The notes under the pieces: model-generated | The model's database searches: none | Seen by the model: only the letters and a program-made list of their open reading frames with translations | Told to the model about the DNA's origin: nothing | Translations under genes and position numbers: made by a program | Assembly (NCBI GenBank): GCA_023974075.1 | Contig: CM043800.1 | Location: 36,355,211-36,419,210 of the forward strand | Direction: 5' to 3' | Source: Chaenocephalus aceratus | Lineage: Eukaryota; Chordata; Actinopteri; Perciformes; Channichthyidae | Length of the DNA: 64,000 nucleotides | Part shown: positions 59,691 to 64,000 of the stretch, piece after piece | Position numbering within the stretch: the first letter of the stretch is position 1 | Layout of the letters: the number at the start of each line of letters is the position of its first letter

Positions 59691-60060
59691 CATAAAGCAC
59701 TGAAGTGTTTCGGGCCAAAATATATTAGAAACTAGTAAAACATGAAGAGGCTGTTTTTATGCATCGCAGACTTGGAACAAACTCTGATCTGATCCAACTC
59801 TCAGTTCTTTTAAATTATTTCTCAAAACCTCTGTTGTTCATATCTTGCATCGCAATAAAGCCACGCTGTCATTTGTATTCCACAGTTTCATTTGTCGCAG
59901 CCTTTTATCTTCTATTTGATTTAGTATATCAACAGCAAATCATGTTGTGTTTTTCATCTCGTTTTGATGCCCTATGGAAAGCACTTTGAAATGCCTTGTT
60001 GTTGAAAGGTTACGAATGAACCTGCAGCGTGGATTATTGCGCTATAAATTAGTAGGCTGC
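59691..60060 (+). mobile_element. Truncated retrotransposon 3' end, plus strand
   Basis: A decayed C-terminal frame is followed by GAAAGCACTTTGAAATGCC, TTGAAAGGT and GCGCTATAAATTAG, the usual 3' UTR layout of L2-like fish elements. Confidence 0.5.
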
Positions 60061-60749
60061 ACTTTTGGAGCTCGTTTAAAGTTTTCATTAACGCTTGCTG
60101 TGAAAAACCGGGGTGGCTAACTAATTGAAGAGAGATAAAAGTCCCCGATAGGTCACAACACACCGCTAATTGAATGACCATTTTGTTGATTATTTAACAG
60201 AGCATAATGCATCTTTTCAGGTTTTGATGATACGAGAAATTAAATCTCTCAGCCGGATGATCTCATTAACATCCTGGAGTGATATCTACATTTATGTATA
60301 GTTTTGCAGGAAAAGCGCTGTGTCGTGTTCTGTAGATCAAGTCGAGATGAACATCAGTAATGAAATGAGACGGGAACCCCTGGACTAAAGTGAAATCTAT
60401 ATTTCTTATGATTAATTTATTTTCTATCTACCAAACTGATTACAGTGTAAAATTCACGACAGCACAAAGTGTTCCTTATCTCGAGGCGGAGACGGGCTTT
60501 TGATGCTTGGTTCAGAACTAAATTATGAACAGCGTCTTGCAGAAATGACTACTGAGAAACAACCTATGTGAAGAAGCATTAACAAAAAGCCACAGATCTG
60601 TTATGTTCAAGTATCACTATTATTCATAGTGGCATGCAGCTTTAATGATCTTCGAGAAGAGAAAAAGGCTTTGCTTTATATTTGATGAAGGTGAGACTGA
60701 AATCCATTTGATTATTAAAGGAGCCGTATTAGGCTTATTTACAGTTTTA
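60061..60749. other. Unassigned non-coding DNA
   Basis: Nothing recognised. Confidence 0.4.
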
Positions 60750-60993
60750 TATTTGTATTTAGTTCCTCGACTGCCGTCACATGCAATTAATCGTATTTGA
60801 ATCACGATTTTGGCTTGCAACGATTACGAAAACAACGTAATCGAAATAAAACGTTTTCAGTTGGATTATACTTAAAGTTCAGGGTAATAAACTGTTGAAA
60901 ACATACTGTTCACATTTGTTTTTTCAATAAATGGATGTTTTCAAAGTACATGATAATCGTGATTATGATTTTTGCCATAATTGAGCAGCCCCA
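60750..60993. mobile_element. hAT-type MITE with GGGGCTGC end
   Basis: The right end reads TTTTGCCATAATTGAGCAGCCCC. Internal ATCACGATTTTGG and AATCGTGATTATGATT are partial inverted repeats. Confidence 0.5.
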
Positions 60994-61283
60994 ACCAGAG
61001 CCCAGTCTGATCTGATTGGTTCGCCGGCAGACTCTGTTGTGATTGGTCAACAGCTTAGAGATGCCCCGGCCCTTAGCCTATCACGTACAATGTGTAGGAG
61101 CGCTAGCCAATAGAAGCTCAAGTGTTATGAAGCTCAGCACATAGTGATGTCATTATGTTACAGAAGTAAACAAAGTAGTCCAAACGTGGTGTTTCAAGGG
61201 GGGAAGTGTGTGGGAGAGAAACTCCCTCTGGAGGGAACTTCAGGATTTTATCCTTTGCAGACCATAAAAACCTATATACTGTA

Positions 61284-61475
61284 AGGAGGCGTGTGGCGCA
61301 GTGGATAGAGCGTTGGTGTTCGGATCAGGGGAGAACAGGTTCAAACCCCACTGCAGTCAGCATGTCGTTGTGTCCCTGAGACACTTCACCCCAAATTGCT
61401 CCTGTGGGGATTGTCCACAGTACTGAGCATGTAAGTCGCTTTGGATAAAAGCGTCTAACATGTAACATGTGATGT
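61284..61475 (+). mobile_element. tRNA-derived SINE, plus strand
   Basis: The head GTGGCGCAGTGGATAGAGCG ... GGTTCAAACCCC is followed by a body and GTCGCTTTGGATAAAAGCG with a TGTAA-like tail. Same family as 2221-2423. Confidence 0.75.
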
Positions 61476-61964
61476 AATATAACACACTACAAGAAAGGGA
61501 AAAACACCAAAATAGGCTCCCTTTTATTACAGAATTTAAGGCCTCCACTTTCTTTTGTTTAGAAATACTAAACAACAAACGTATGTTTGGTACGTCCACG
61601 ACTTTGCTTCACCTCACTTCTAAACACAACATCGGTGGTGGTCGTCAAATGAAGCTAAAGCGCAGGTTCAGTCAGGAAGACTAGCCTCACATTCATCCAC
61701 TCCTCAGCTATCTATCAACAGGCTTCTCGTATTCAATTATATGTTGCCACGACCGCCAAGAGCCAATCATCACGCTCATTATCTATTCTCTTCTGTCCTG
61801 CAGTCAGCTGTCATGTCAGGTGTTAATGCTGCGTCCCGTCTTCCCCCCAGTGCTCCTCCTGTCATCATATCCAGTGGCCAGGTTGAGCTTATCAGAAATC
61901 CACTCCTTGAAGTGCAGATCTTCAGCGTCCTCCTCATCCCATATCCTCATCAAATCCAGATTTT
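61476..61964. other. Unassigned non-coding DNA
   Basis: Nothing recognised. Confidence 0.4.
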
Positions 61965-62075
61965 AACATCACGATACGATAATACGACCTACGATAATAT
62001 TTTATTGGTCAGATCAAGTCTGAAATGCATCACAGCAGCCCCATGTGCAACATCAACGTAGACAAATGTCAAGAC
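61965..62075 (-). mobile_element. Dispersed repeat with (ATACGATA)n tail
   Basis: Same family as the repeat inside both palindrome arms (16885-16995, 23985-24095), sharing GGTCAGATCAA, TGCATCACAGCAGC and ATAGACAAAT-like words. Confidence 0.6.
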
Positions 62076-62247
62076 ACAATACATGAGAATAAACAACAAA
62101 CATTTAACATAACATCACAATCACCACCAGTCTTTAGATGTGGAGGGTGGGTTTCCTATTCTACTAAGGCGGCATCTTCCCTTTAAGATATTTGATATCA
62201 CGATGGGGGTCTAATCGCCAAAGACTTAACATTTATATCATCTAGAG

Positions 62248-62813
62248 CAGGGCTGTCAAACTCAAATACACAGTGGGCCAAAATGTATAAATGGGTACTC
62301 GTGGAGGGCCGGACTGGTTCAATGTTTATTGCAAAACTTACTGAAATGAACTATTGCACATATTGAACCTGGAACTAACAAAGCTTAAATGATTGCCTAT
62401 AAAAACAACATGAAATAATCAGTTGCATTCATTTCTTATGGCTCTATCTGCAGAGTCATTTCTTACGAGTACATTTCTCCACAGGCCAACAACAGCTCCA
62501 AAAAAACAATTCCCCTCAAAGAACAAACCAAACATGCCCTGTTGCCGTGAGAAACAAAGTGCAGAAGGAAACATCCATTAAACCAGTGTGCTGCTCTGTG
62601 ATGCTAGTTCAGATACTTGGCATCTCATCTTGGGTGCAAGGTCATCAATGTTTGGGGTCAGGCTCTGAGCGGAGGAGACCCTCAGGATGGAGTGAAGTGT
62701 GCGTGCATATACCGGTGGGCCAGATCTAATAGCTTATTAGACATTATCCTGCGGGCCGAAATTAATTCCACCAAGGGCCTGATTTGACCCCTGGGCCTTG
62801 AGTTTGACACATG
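62248..62813. mobile_element. hAT element, inverted copy of 5369-6867 without nested insertions
   Basis: Starts CAGGGCTGTCAAACTC and ends GGGCCTTGAGTTTGACACATG. It reads continuously across the positions where the first copy carries the MITE and the retrotransposon. Confidence 0.8.
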
Positions 62814-64000
62814 TAATCTAATGCAACGACAATAAATGTTTCTTTAAATAAAACAAGTGTCTTCTGATTGAACTACATTTTAAAAGCCCATCTTTTGTCC
62901 GAGTCAGTTAAAGGAAAAATGGCTTGTGACGGCTCTAAGTGATACTGTTAGAGGTTGAAGTGATGTAGAGTCTAACAGAGCTGAGTCCTACATATATTAA
63001 TGATCTTCCTCGGTGCAAAGAGACACCTGTAGATATCATGATGAGTGCCATTATTACACCGTCAGGCAGACTGCCGCTCAGCAGGCGCCACGGTGTAGAA
63101 TTAAAATGTAAAATAGATTCAGTAGACCAAGGCTGACAATGCCGTTGCCTGGATGACTTTTTTTCCACACAGAAGCAATTATGTAGGATTGTACAAAAGT
63201 GGATAGGCAGTTCAAAACTGCGTCAGCTCGCATTGTAATAAATGACAATGCCTTACTGTAATAACTTTGTCTAAATATGGTTTTTTTTTTTGGGGGATAT
63301 CTTTAAAAAAAGGCTCTCAAAAACGGATTATACTGTGTTGACTTTTAATAATGAAATATTTGATCGCAAAAACCCTCCAACAATATGAAATGCCCTCACC
63401 ATGTGATCTTGACATAAAAAACAATGAACTGTAGTCAGTTGTTCCTTATTTTGCAGGTTGACCCCCTCTGGTGTCCTCGGGGGTCTGCAGGCAGTGATCA
63501 GTGATTGCAGAATGACTTCCCCCTGCTGAGACTCACTTTTCCCGCTACGGGCTTAGCCTGCTGAGTAAGTGATTAGATTAAAAGATGCGCTCTGAATTTT
63601 ATTTTCTAATCTTCTGATCCACAGACTGACACCATTTGACGGATAAACACCTGAGAGGATTTGCGAGTGGGAAATATGTGCATTGAGAAGCACCTCTGCC
63701 AAGTTGACAGTAACATTGTGAATATCCAAACAGGTTGGTCGAGGCTAGTCAGGAAGAGTTTATTATATCTCTGATCATCTTACCACGTGAGGAGGACATT
63801 TTAATTCTGCCAACAAACTGGATTTCCCTGGTGGTGGATGAAGGCTGCCTTTCATTGACTGCCACGAGCTGAAGCTTTAAAAAATGATGAGCACGTGGTG
63901 ACATGGCCAACCCTCTGGTGAGAATCAAGAAATGACCTATTAGACTTAATGAGCAGTCGTTGCCCACATGAAAACAACACGCAACACGAGTACCCAGAAC
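62814..64000. other. Unassigned non-coding DNA
   Basis: Nothing recognised to the window end. Confidence 0.4.

Noticed and set aside
61289..61360. Functional tRNA gene
   Set aside because: The box A/B-containing stretch is the head of a SINE with body and tail, present also at 2.2-2.4 kb. No canonical acceptor pairing was established.

Overview
The window looks like non-coding chromosomal DNA of a teleost fish, probably a spiny-rayed one. I found no host protein-coding exon. The evidence for a fish is the dense mix of long (TG)n/(CA)n tracts, hAT elements with 8-bp target-site duplications (TSDs), truncated non-LTR retrotransposon 3' ends, and a tRNA-derived SINE with the 'GCTTTGGATAAAAGCG' tail. 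Most open frames are microsatellite translations (CVCV, THTH, INQS) or decayed transposons.

The outstanding object is a near-perfect palindrome at 14020-26963 (12.9 kb). Two arms of about 6.44 kb (14020-20456 and 20523-26963) face each other around a 66-base centre. The ends are AGTAGTGATAC / GTATCACTACT, flanked by an identical 6-bp duplication, TGCCTC. Each arm runs, from end to centre, through: a terminal cluster of ACCGGAAGT (ETS-like) motifs and a GC box; two tandem copies of a micro-ORF with (CA)n tracts (A1, A2); an ORF broken by an (AT)n tract and a host dispersed repeat (B); further host repeat; a family of noncoding repeats; a tightly spaced gene pair (C, a 187-aa Cys/His protein, and D, a 154-aa possibly myristoylated alpha-helical protein); more units of the same noncoding repeats; and a small acidic ORF (E) that stops 28 bases before the arm ends. 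C and E share their promoter region and first codons. The 6-bp TSD, AG...CT ends and compact virus-like genes suggest a palindromic derivative of a Maverick/Polinton (adintovirus-like) element that lost polymerase, integrase and capsid genes. That family assignment is inference. A paralogous empty site lies 0.3 kb to the right, in the second copy of a local tandem duplication (26970-27440).

Left part (1-14013): a hAT remnant with a BED-finger ORF (about 1.1 kb), a SINE (2.2 kb), a hAT element at 5369-6867 carrying a nested MITE and a nested retrotransposon end, a decayed hAT (8.0-8.5 kb), and a dispersed repeat bracketed by (TG)n tracts (10.5-11.0 kb), with unique AT-rich DNA between them.

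Right part (26970-64000): compound (TG)n arrays (27.8-28.2 kb); about 8 kb of low-repeat DNA; a second hAT of the 'GTGTCAAACTC' type (36.2 kb); retrotransposon ends at 37.8, 39.2-40.3, 52.4-53.4, 57.0-57.9, 58.8 and 59.7 kb; a long-TIR MITE (40.3 kb); a minisatellite (41.9 kb); a second copy of the (TG)n-bracketed repeat (46.3 kb); an older, diverged fold-back pair (48.97-51.04 kb); a 3.97-kb hAT with a perfect 8-bp TSD holding several nested insertions (54064-58034); a second SINE copy (61.3 kb); and an inverted copy of the first hAT (62.2-62.8 kb) that serves as its uninterrupted reference.
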